From CAZYTO01 sp964650405 (lineage in GTDB: Bacteria > Acidobacteriota > Thermoanaerobaculia > Gp7-AA8), in the NCBI GenBank assembly GCA_964650405.1, contig CAZYTO010000323.1, forward strand, positions 1 to 5,710: 5,710 bases of DNA, written 5' to 3'. Below the pieces are notes generated by a model. It was not told where the DNA came from and ran no database searches. It was given only the letters and a program-made list of their open reading frames with translations. The position numbers and the translations under genes are program-made. Shown piece by piece: positions 1 through 5,235 of this stretch; the first letter of the stretch is position 1, and every line of letters starts with the position of its first letter.

Positions 1-337
1 CAAACCGAAACTCGCGAACCGCGTTGGGAGCGAGGGATCGCTCGGCATCCGAGAGGAATCGCTCGCCTCGCCCTTCGTGCACCATCGTCGAATAGCGGAC
101 GACAAACGACTCATCCGCTTCGTTCTTTGCAACGAGCCAGAGCGAAGACGGGAGCCGGAGATCGCTGGCCGAGCGATTCGAAACTGTCACGCTCAACCCG
201 CTCGGTGCGCCCGGGAGAATCGCCAGCTCATCGAGGGCAAGCTCTACCTCTGCCGCCGGCGGCGCTGAATACGCGCATGGCACCAGGAAAAGAGGCAACA
301 GCGCGAGGAGTCTGGAAGCGAATGGGTGTCGGTTCAC
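1..337 (-). CDS. Secreted protein of unknown function, paralog of the upstream gene (partial, C-terminus outside window)
   Basis: This reading frame opens at a GTG (337-335) and is uninterrupted to the left edge, giving 112 visible residues. No ATG lies between the upstream in-frame stop (379-377) and this GTG. The first 25 residues form a Sec signal peptide: MNRHP, a Leu-rich core, then AYSA before PPA. The mature part aligns without large gaps to the neighbouring gene at 380-1342. Shared landmarks are APPA at the mature start, LPxxPxGxxVTV, LxLPxxLWLVA and a closing REFRF. It is therefore a tandem paralog with the same predicted beta-sandwich domain; any helical C-terminal part is out of view. 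A GGGAAAG ribosome binding site sits 8 nt before the GTG. The gene lies 42 bp after the stop of its paralog and is probably co-transcribed with it. I do not recognise a named family. The paralogy and start are well supported; the function is unknown. Confidence 0.85.
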   Translation of the reverse strand, partial: MNRHPFASRLLALLPLFLVPCAYSAPPAAEVELALDELAILPGAPSGLSVTVSNRSASDLRLPSSLWLVAKNEADESFVVRYSTMVHEGRGERFLSDAERSLAPNAVREFRF

Positions 338-381
338 AGTTCGGGCTTTCCCGTCTTTCGGACCGTGATGGATACGCTATC
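334..381 (-). pseudogene. Relic of the 3' end of the 583-aa upstream gene, between the two paralogs
   Basis: Read on the minus strand in the frame 381-334, this stretch encodes DSVSITVRKTGKPEL and a stop. The last residues of the gene at 1339-3090 are DSEYITIRKTGEPKP and a stop. Nine of 15 residues match, and the final 36 nt match at 27 positions by hand count. The relic's TGA overlaps the GTG of the next gene (GTGA), just as the intact gene's TGA overlaps the ATG of its follower (ATGA). The match stops abruptly upstream, where the sequence becomes the C-terminus of the gene at 380-1342. It is the scar of a tandem duplication. Chance similarity is unlikely because both sequence and position agree, but the segment is short. 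Confidence 0.75.
346..352 (-). promoter_or_regulatory. Ribosome binding site for the GTG-start paralog
   Basis: GGGAAAG lies 8 nt before the GTG at 337. It occupies the same place, with the same spacing, as GGAGAG before the neighbouring gene's ATG at 1342. It lies inside the duplicated gene tail. This site and the paralog alignment together decide the GTG start. Confidence 0.6.
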
Positions 382-1342
382 AGTGGTCCACTTGCTTTTG
401 CATCAACTGCTGCCTGGTCGGGATGTGCTGGAGGAAATCCTTTGCCGATGCGCGCACCGTGGACGCGCGACTTGTTTCCATGAGCGTAGTGGCAAGCCCA
501 CGCGCAGTTTCGGCGTCGTTGGCTGCTCGATAGAGGTCACCATGCCGATAGGCGACATACGAACTTTGCTGATAGTAATAGATCCTGCGCAATTTCAGCC
601 GATCGGTGAATGACTTGTTTGGATAACGCACGAGCAGCTCTTCGTAAGCCGGAACCGGCCTGTCATCGACGACCGGGAAGTAGAATGCGGCAAATAAGGC
701 ATATTCTGATTTTGGATGGTCTTTCAGGATGAAGTCCGCCAGCTGCCGCGCAGCGTATGCCCATGATTGGCCATTCCAATGATTCTGTTGCATCCACTGC
801 CACACTGCCGCGTCGTCGCCGGACGGAACGGACACCGTTAATGGCTGTTCGTTCGACAACACGGACGCATCCGCGGCGTAAGAGCCGTCAGCCGTGACTT
901 CGGGTGCGAAGATCGCGCGCAATCGGTATTGCCCCGGCACCCACAACTGTTCGTCCATGAACCATGGTGAGGCCGCAACGTCGATCGACGAATCAAACCG
1001 AAACTCCCGGGCGGCACCCGGAAGCAAAGTACGGTTTTCAACTGGTATCAAGGCGGCGACAGCATCCGCATCATGATTCGGCGCTACGGCCGCCAGTCGC
1101 TGTAACCGTAACGCCTTGCTCTCCCCTTTGATGGCGACAAGCCAGAGAAAGGCGGGCAGTTGTAGAGCTTTATCGCCGTGATTCTCGACGGTGACCGTGA
1201 TGCCTGTCGGTGTGGCCGGAAGGACTGTCGAGTCATCAAGGGTCAGTCGTACATCCACCGCCGGCGGTGCAGCAAACGCTCTGATGACGCCAATCACCAT
1301 TCCGAACATTGTGGCGACGGCGATTCTAAGAATCTGTCTCAT
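380..1342 (-). CDS. Secreted beta-sandwich/helical-repeat protein of unknown function
   Basis: This is a 320-aa protein starting at ATG 1342-1340. The frame is open further upstream to 1477, but the extra 45 residues are Arg/His-rich shadow of the preceding gene. The start MRQILRIAVATMFGM begins a clean signal peptide with cleavage near AFA-APP (residue 24-25), overlaps the preceding stop as ATGA, and has GGAGAG 8 nt upstream. Residues about 28-172 look like an Ig-like beta-sandwich: VTVENHG (50-56), LPGAAREFRF (107-116), PGQYRLRAIF (136-145), SNEQPLTVSV (163-172). Residues about 175-320 are helical with Tyr-rich, TPR-like spacing (YEELLVRYPNKSF 233-245, RRIYYYQQ 252-259). Known: this beta layout (a 'PG' strand turn and an L.PG..REF edge) occurs in several extracellular Ig-like families, including BsuPI-type proteinase inhibitors. 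Inferred: it works outside the cytoplasm with the putative peptidase it is coupled to. Its last residues may have been altered at the duplication junction. Confidence 0.88.
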   Translation of the reverse strand: MRQILRIAVATMFGMVIGVIRAFAAPPAVDVRLTLDDSTVLPATPTGITVTVENHGDKALQLPAFLWLVAIKGESKALRLQRLAAVAPNHDADAVAALIPVENRTLLPGAAREFRFDSSIDVAASPWFMDEQLWVPGQYRLRAIFAPEVTADGSYAADASVLSNEQPLTVSVPSGDDAAVWQWMQQNHWNGQSWAYAARQLADFILKDHPKSEYALFAAFYFPVVDDRPVPAYEELLVRYPNKSFTDRLKLRRIYYYQQSSYVAYRHGDLYRAANDAETARGLATTLMETSRASTVRASAKDFLQHIPTRQQLMQKQVDH

Positions 1343-3090
1343 GGCTTTGGCTCTCCAGTCTTGCGGATCGTGATGTACTCGCTGTCCGCACTTGCTTCGG
1401 TGGCGCCTGCGTAATGGAACTTGATGATGCCGTCTCCGTACGTGCCCGTGTTCTGCGGACTGTCCATCTGGCACCATTGCAATCCATCATAACTTTTCTT
1501 GTCGCAGTGACCGTCCGGGTAGCCAGGGTTCACCGACCACTGATGCGCGACTTCGTGTACGAGTACCTCGCCACTGACTATAAAAGCATTTAGGCCGGAC
1601 GTGAGAGGATATTTAGACTTCGGACCGGAAGTTGCTGCATCGATACTGTCAACCCACACGTACGAATATCTCGTCGTAGCCGTTGTGCCGAGTGATAGAC
1701 CTGTTCCCACCGGCGCACGGGCGGAACCTGCGACCGCCATGCCGAAGTTGGACGGGACAGCGGCCGATTCACGAGCAGCAAACCACTTCTTGCCGACGGT
1801 GAACATGTCATCGGGAGTCATCGCGTCGTAGAAAGGTAACCCGATCCCACTGCTGCTGGCCTTGACGATCTCGACGAATGAGGCCGCATACCCGGTCGCC
1901 AGGTATTGATCGCTGAAGTGATGGAGCGGATCGGTGTTCTTAGTGAGGTCCACGATGGCATCTCCGATCGGTGTAGCGCCGGCGACGATGCCATCCGTGT
2001 AATAGGGCCGCGTGAGTGGCACGTCGAGGGTAACAGCATAAGCTCCAGCTTGATTTGCGTTCCTGTTCCTGGAGAAATCCACAACCACGCGATCCTCCGA
2101 GTAAAATCCGTCGACATCCTGGGGCTCAACGCGGCTCGTGCTGGGAGCATGGATCAGGCGGACGGCGTCGCCCTTTCGGAAGCCTCTCCCGTTGACATAG
2201 ACGACCGAGTCACCGATCAGAGATCGCGCTGCTATCAACTGACTGGTGCGGTACATCTCGTCCATCTCCACGTACATGCGTTTCCATGCCGTGATGACGG
2301 GCGTCGTGAGGCATCCATTGGCGGGATCGCAGACGAAGTTCGGATCGCTGGCGAGGTTGGGGTCGGAACTGGCCTCGACCTGATAGTTGTCACCGGAGGC
2401 GTATTGCGTGGTCTTCAGAGTCGCGTCTACCGTCCCGGTCGCCGGAAGGGTGACGCTCGTCGTCTTGCCGCCTCCGGTAAGCGTACCTGCGTGGGGGTCG
2501 AGGTTGTCATCGCTCTGATGAGGTGCTCCGTAGAGCGAGCCATCAGGCGGATCGATGACCTTCAGGTAGATGACCGTGCCGGCCGGCGCGGCGCGGGGCT
2601 TGAGTGAAATCCTGATCTCTCCGTCAGCAGTCTGCCCGGAGGGGTAGGGCACGGTCCCGCCAAACGCATCGTTGTACTGATGCGTCAGGACCTTCGTGCC
2701 GGCGACGTTGAGGTCGAATTGCGGGCAGGTTGGCGGCGGCGGGTCCGTGACGGAAGCGGACTGGCTTTGCACGACGTATCCGTTCGTGCTCGAATCGAGT
2801 GCGAACACGTACACGACGTGGGTGCCGACGGAGTTGCAGCCCAGGTTGATCGTATACGTGCCACCCGCGACGCAAGGGACGGAGCAGGAAGCGCCATTGA
2901 ACGTCGGATCGTCGACCGTCGCCCCGGCGCAGCACTGGCTACCCGTCAAGCCGGAGACGGTCACGATGATGACGTTGCCGTTCACAGACACCTGGGAGCT
3001 CAACGCGCACGCCGGCAGCGCTACGAGAATCGCCAGAAACTGAAGAAGCAACAGGAAGAGTGCATGGCCGATGTATTTGCTGATTCTCAA
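1339..3090 (-). CDS. Large secreted protein with a C-terminal HEVAH zinc-peptidase-like motif
   Basis: This 583-aa protein starts at TTG 3090. An in-frame stop lies a short way upstream with no ATG between, and GAGAGG sits 7 nt before the TTG. Residues 1-29 are a signal peptide (MRISKYIGHA, Leu-rich core, ALPACA). Residues about 32-115 form a small Cys-rich beta domain (Cys 53, 54, 69, 73, 85), followed by a DPPPP linker (116-120). Residues 121-270 are another beta-rich region ending in a Cys pair (254, 260), then a conserved-looking segment AWKRMYVEMDEMYR (268-281). Near the C-terminus is VHEVAHQWSV (511-520), with His512, Glu513 and His516 as in zincin HExxH sites. His528 (GYPDGHCD) is a candidate third ligand. 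It is probably an extracellular or periplasmic metallopeptidase, but only about 67 residues follow the motif and I cannot name the family. It leads the operon and overlaps the next gene by 4 nt. Secretion and the gene call are firm; peptidase activity is inferred. Confidence 0.88.
   Translation of the reverse strand: MRISKYIGHALFLLLLQFLAILVALPACALSSQVSVNGNVIIVTVSGLTGSQCCAGATVDDPTFNGASCSVPCVAGGTYTINLGCNSVGTHVVYVFALDSSTNGYVVQSQSASVTDPPPPTCPQFDLNVAGTKVLTHQYNDAFGGTVPYPSGQTADGEIRISLKPRAAPAGTVIYLKVIDPPDGSLYGAPHQSDDNLDPHAGTLTGGGKTTSVTLPATGTVDATLKTTQYASGDNYQVEASSDPNLASDPNFVCDPANGCLTTPVITAWKRMYVEMDEMYRTSQLIAARSLIGDSVVYVNGRGFRKGDAVRLIHAPSTSRVEPQDVDGFYSEDRVVVDFSRNRNANQAGAYAVTLDVPLTRPYYTDGIVAGATPIGDAIVDLTKNTDPLHHFSDQYLATGYAASFVEIVKASSSGIGLPFYDAMTPDDMFTVGKKWFAARESAAVPSNFGMAVAGSARAPVGTGLSLGTTATTRYSYVWVDSIDAATSGPKSKYPLTSGLNAFIVSGEVLVHEVAHQWSVNPGYPDGHCDKKSYDGLQWCQMDSPQNTGTYGDGIIKFHYAGATEASADSEYITIRKTGEPKP
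1351..1356 (-). promoter_or_regulatory. Ribosome binding site that fixes the start at 1342
   Basis: GGAGAG, inside the last codons of the upstream gene, is 8 nt before the ATG at 1342. With the ATGA stop/start overlap it indicates translational coupling, and it argues against the longer in-frame start at 1477. Confidence 0.6.
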
Positions 3091-3097
3091 TGGTTGA

Positions 3098-3103
3098 CCT
3101 CTC
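3098..3103 (-). promoter_or_regulatory. Ribosome binding site supporting a TTG start
   Basis: GAGAGG is 7 nt upstream of the TTG at 3090. Because no ATG or GTG lies between the upstream in-frame stop and the start of the signal peptide, this site decides the uncommon TTG start. I could not identify convincing -35/-10 boxes for the operon upstream of it. Confidence 0.6.
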
Positions 3104-3329
3104 GTAACGATTTCAAATCAGGGAGTGAAATGATGGTGGCTGGTACACGGCGCCGCGCGTGGTCAGTCGATTCAGCAGTGTGAATACCCGGTGTCTCTCG
3201 ATCCAAGTTCCCGCTCAGTGAGAGAGCGCGTGAGGAGGGCAGGGATGCGTCACGCCACGAGATCCGGCAACACCAGCCACCATGCATGCGATGCAGGGTA
3301 AGGCAGATCCGCCACTCCGGCAATACGCC

Positions 3330-3439
3330 TCGAAAAAGTGTCAGTGACTTGATGGTGACGCCTCTCGAACTGTGGTAATCCAGCCACAGACCCGGAAAGG
3401 CGTCACATCGAAGGCGCACCGTCACTGACATTTTTTCGA
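3330..3439. repeat. 110-bp interrupted palindrome (REP/MITE-like or bidirectional terminator-like)
   Basis: The outer arms are TCGAAAAAGTGTCAGTGAC (3330-3348) and, inverted, 3421-3439, with 18 of 19 pairs matching. An inner arm GTGACGCCT (3355-3363) pairs perfectly with 3398-3406. The tip CTGTGG (3370-3375) pairs perfectly with CCACAG (3384-3389) around the 8-nt loop TAATCCAG. The three stems are separated by unequal internal bulges, so the whole can fold into one long branched-rod hairpin. A/T tracts at both ends give each strand a T-run after a stem, as in a bidirectional terminator. However, it lies between divergent units, where no transcript needs ending. A mobile or REP-like repeat is an alternative. 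Whether other copies exist cannot be seen from this window. Confidence 0.8.
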
Positions 3440-3545
3440 TGCGCGTCGCGATCCGTCGAAATCGGGGTATGGAAACGCTCTCGCTCGTCACTCCTAGGAA
3501 GGATGGAACTAAACCGATCCTTCGGGCGGACCTCGCCGCAGGGCT

Positions 3546-3767
3546 GTGGCTATACTCCTGCCATGGGTACAGCAGGTCTTCCGGGCCCGCCGGCTCCTGC
3601 GATGGCACACGCTTCCCCTGCCCGCCGTCGCGCGCGGGTCGGGCTACGAACGGGAACGGACGTTCTACCGCGCGTTCCGCCGCGTGACAGGAACGACGCC
3701 GCTGCGGTTCCGCGAGGCGGCGCTGGCGGGCACGCACCGGTCGTGCCGCTGTCCAATCGGGTGCTAG
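3546..3767 (+). pseudogene. Remnant of an AraC-family transcriptional regulator (C-terminal helix-turn-helix only)
   Basis: The frame from GTG 3546 to TAG 3767 encodes 73 residues, of which about 12-60 match the end of an AraC/XylS DNA-binding domain. FRARRLLRWHTLPLPAVAR is the linker helix and the first part of the second helix-turn-helix. GYERERTFYRAFRRVTGTTP (33-52) is the family signature, followed by LRFREA. Family members usually have about 250-300 residues with two helix-turn-helix motifs in about 100 residues. Here the sensor domain and the first motif are absent, and the stretch before 3560 does not supply them in any frame I checked. Codons are strongly G/C-ended, so it was a real gene recently enough to keep its bias. 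The tail after residue 61 (THRSCRCP) looks degraded. No function is expected, though a short product cannot be excluded. Confidence 0.7.
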
Positions 3768-3890
3768 GACCGCATCCTTCGAGAGGGAGTGCTCCGAACC
3801 TAACCTGAAAGATTAGCCAGCCAGAGCGAGGATGGCGGTTCGATAGTCGTCTACCATGCCCCGCCATACCCGCCTCTCAGCGCCGCAAGG

Positions 3891-3896
3891 CATAAT
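3891..3896 (+). promoter_or_regulatory. Possible -10 box for the methyltransferase gene
   Basis: CATAAT (5 of 6 to TATAAT) ends 8 nt before the ATG at 3905, and there is no good Shine-Dalgarno sequence at normal spacing. If it is a true -10 element the mRNA would start almost at the start codon, meaning a leaderless or near-leaderless transcript. No clear -35 box is visible. Tentative. Confidence 0.3.
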
Positions 3897-3904
3897 CGCC
3901 CCGC

Positions 3905-4843
3905 ATGTCACGCGTGACGGGCATCCGCGCAACCGCCGTCGCTCTACCGTCAGTGCTGCGCCGGCCGGTCTTTTCGCTGCTCCGCTTCTTCCGGGCGCGG
4001 CTCTGCGATCTCGTCGATTTCGGGGACGCGCTCACGGGCAGCCGCGATCCGCTGCGCCCGCCGCGCCGGATGGTGATTGCTGTCGGTTCGAACTCGATCA
4101 TCGGGTCCGACTACCGCCGGATCGGCGACGAATTGGTCGCGCTGCTGGTCCGCCTGGCAGACCTGCAGCCCGACGATGCCGTCCTCGAAATCGGAAGCGG
4201 AACAGGACGCATCGCCGCAAGTCTCACCACGGTTCTATCTCCGAGGGCACGTTTCGAGGGATTCGACGTCGCGGCTCCCGGAGTGGCGTGGTGCAGGGAG
4301 AACATCACCCCCCGCTACCCGCACTTTCGTTTTCAGCACGCCGACATTCTCAATTCTTCCTACAACCCGGCCGGCCGGATCCGCGCGTCCGAATTCCGCT
4401 TTCCCTACGACGACGCGACGTTTGATATCGCCATCGCCACCAGCATTTTCACGCACATGTATCGCAGCGACGCAGCGCACTACCTCACCGAGATCGCGCG
4501 CGTGCTCCGGCCGGGAGGCCGGAGCTTCATCACGCATTTTCTGTTGACGGAGCCATCCCCGGCCGCCGGCGATCGAATGATGAATTTCTTTTCGCCCGTG
4601 CCTGACGGACTCACGATCGATCCGCTCGAGCCGGAAGCCGCGATCGCGATCGACGTCAACGCTGTTCGCAGCGACTACGAGAATGCAGGCCTCGCCATCG
4701 CCGAGCCGATCCACGAGGGTTGCTGGAAAGGCGCGAACGGTCTGCATTTCCAGGACATGGTCATTGCGACTCGAACCACGGCGCGGCCTCTTCCGGGACA
4801 CCCATCGAAATCCGGAACGACGGACGAACCGGCAACGTCATGA
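3905..4843 (+). CDS. Class I SAM-dependent methyltransferase, substrate unknown
   Basis: This complete 312-aa cytoplasmic protein has the Rossmann-fold methyltransferase motifs in order. VLEIGSGTGR (93-102) is the SAM-binding glycine loop. FEGFDVA (118-124) carries the acidic residue Asp121 expected to hold the SAM ribose. HADILN (145-150) is next, then FPYDDATFDIAIATSIFTHM (166-185) as motif post-I/II. ARVLRPGGRSFITHFL (198-213) is the usual strand after the catalytic region. The C-terminal GCWKG...FQDMVIAT segment resembles a recurrent family in which 'NITPRYPxFRF' (here 133-143) and a final 'W.G...QD.V.A' occur; these are often near glycan biosynthesis genes. Substrate cannot be inferred. 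The first 55 residues are Arg-rich and not part of the fold, so a later start is possible. It may be coupled to the small ORF that overlaps its stop. Confidence 0.93.
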   Translation: MSRVTGIRATAVALPSVLRRPVFSLLRFFRARLCDLVDFGDALTGSRDPLRPPRRMVIAVGSNSIIGSDYRRIGDELVALLVRLADLQPDDAVLEIGSGTGRIAASLTTVLSPRARFEGFDVAAPGVAWCRENITPRYPHFRFQHADILNSSYNPAGRIRASEFRFPYDDATFDIAIATSIFTHMYRSDAAHYLTEIARVLRPGGRSFITHFLLTEPSPAAGDRMMNFFSPVPDGLTIDPLEPEAAIAIDVNAVRSDYENAGLAIAEPIHEGCWKGANGLHFQDMVIATRTTARPLPGHPSKSGTTDEPATS

Positions 4844-5100
4844 TGGCGCGCCGATGCCTTGCGGTTGTGCCGCCGGCTTTCGGCCCCGGCACGATCGCGT
4901 ATTCGTTGACGGATCCTGACCGGACCCTCGTCGTCACGAGGGCTTTCCCGGCGCCTACTCACCGCCGGGCCGAGATATTGACGCGATTCGCGGTTGACGG
5001 AGATGCCCGGAGCCCGGATTGCCCGGCAATAATTCTCGATGACACCGGTGTTCCACGGCTGGTACGATCACCCGCCGCGGTTTCATGCCCGCTGGGATGA
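4840..5100 (+). CDS. Possible small hypothetical protein overlapping the methyltransferase stop
   Basis: This is an 86-aa frame starting MMARRCLAVVPP at ATG 4840, which overlaps the methyltransferase stop as ATGA. It ends at TGA 5098-5100, touching the first bases of the SRP RNA. The frame is open further upstream (ATG 4720), but that part is a shadow of the methyltransferase. There is no signal peptide, membrane helix or recognisable domain, and it contains three Cys. In favour are the coupled start and plausible codon use. Against are the lack of any family resemblance and the overlap with a probable SRP RNA promoter. It could simply be a spacer of about 255 bp. I rate it slightly less likely real than not. 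Confidence 0.35.
   Translation: MMARRCLAVVPPAFGPGTIAYSLTDPDRTLVVTRAFPAPTHRRAEILTRFAVDGDARSPDCPAIILDDTGVPRLVRSPAAVSCPLG
5039..5068 (+). promoter_or_regulatory. Candidate promoter of the SRP RNA
   Basis: ATGACA (5039-5044, 5 of 6 to TTGACA) and TACGAT (5063-5068, 4 of 6 to TATAAT) are separated by 18 nt. Transcription would begin near 5075, leaving a short leader to be trimmed before the mature RNA at about 5099. The match is modest and unproven. Confidence 0.3.
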
Positions 5101-5198
5101 GCCCGGGTCCTGTGCAGCAGGCGCACCGAACCTCGTCAGGTCCGGAAGGAAGCAGCGATAAGGTGCCACCCCTGTGTGATGCAGATCGGCCTGGGCTC
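5099..5198 (+). ncRNA. ffs: Signal recognition particle RNA, small bacterial (4.5S) type
   Basis: The conserved SRP domain is unmistakable: GTCAGGTCCGGAAGGAAGC starts at 5135, with the GGAA tetraloop at 5144-5147 and the AGCAGC side of the symmetric internal loop that binds the Ffh M domain. The ends pair: GAGCCC (5099-5104) with GGGCTC (5193-5198), and inner pairs such as GGTGC/GCACC fold the rest into a single rod. At about 100 nt it is the short form without an Alu domain, as in most Gram-negative bacteria. With Ffh and FtsY it delivers ribosomes making membrane proteins to the Sec translocon. It sits 37 nt upstream of dnaX on the same strand, a synteny also known in Bacillus subtilis. The exact mature ends are estimated from base pairing. 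Confidence 0.95.
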
Positions 5199-5216
5199 TT
5201 CCGAGCGGGCGTTTTT
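5195..5216 (+). terminator. Weak possible terminator after the SRP RNA
   Basis: GCTC (5195-5198) can pair with GAGC (5203-5206) around TTCC, followed by GGGCG and a run of five T (5212-5216). The stem is only 4 bp and competes with the closing helix of the SRP RNA, so read-through into dnaX is plausible. Confidence 0.35.
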
Positions 5217-5235
5217 CGTTAGACTGCGCGAACTC

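Larger units (their letters stand above)
3091..3545. other. Intergenic region between divergent units, no gene seen apart from a palindrome
   Basis: No frame here shows convincing protein similarity, start context or codon bias. It should contain the promoter and leader of the leftward operon near its left end. It holds a small hairpin (CGCTC 3212-3216 with GAGCG 3224-3228), the large palindrome at 3330-3439, and a 7-bp hairpin (GAAGGAT 3498-3504 with ATCCTTC 3517-3523). A minus-strand frame runs through the whole region, but it also crosses the palindrome and lies antisense to the AraC remnant, so I read it as chance. Confidence 0.6.

Noticed and set aside
127..483. Plus-strand open frame of 118 codons
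   Set aside because: Antisense to the two paralogs and their junction; no support from composition or start context.
1343..1477. Extended N-terminus (45 residues) for the gene starting at 1342
   Set aside because: The extra residues are Arg/His-rich shadow of gene A. The start at 1342 has a signal peptide, a ribosome binding site and an ATGA overlap.
1906..2607. Plus-strand open frame of 233 codons
   Set aside because: Wholly antisense to the well-supported 583-aa secreted protein; the translation shows no domain, signal or motif.
3498..3523. 7-bp hairpin as a terminator or riboswitch
   Set aside because: No T-run follows and no conserved riboswitch motif is visible; it is noted only as a small inverted repeat.
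3087..3737. Minus-strand open frame of 216 codons in the intergenic region
   Set aside because: It crosses the palindrome, runs antisense to the AraC remnant and has no recognisable protein features; long chance frames are common at this GC content.
3836..3872. tRNA-like T-loop (GGTTCGAT) followed by CCGCCA
   Set aside because: The flanking bases do not form a T-stem, and no acceptor or anticodon arm can be drawn upstream.
3856..4425. Plus-strand open frame of 189 codons overlapping the methyltransferase
   Set aside because: Out of frame with the methyltransferase, Arg/Pro-rich and without motifs.
4235..4801. Minus-strand open frame of 188 codons
   Set aside because: Antisense shadow of the methyltransferase.
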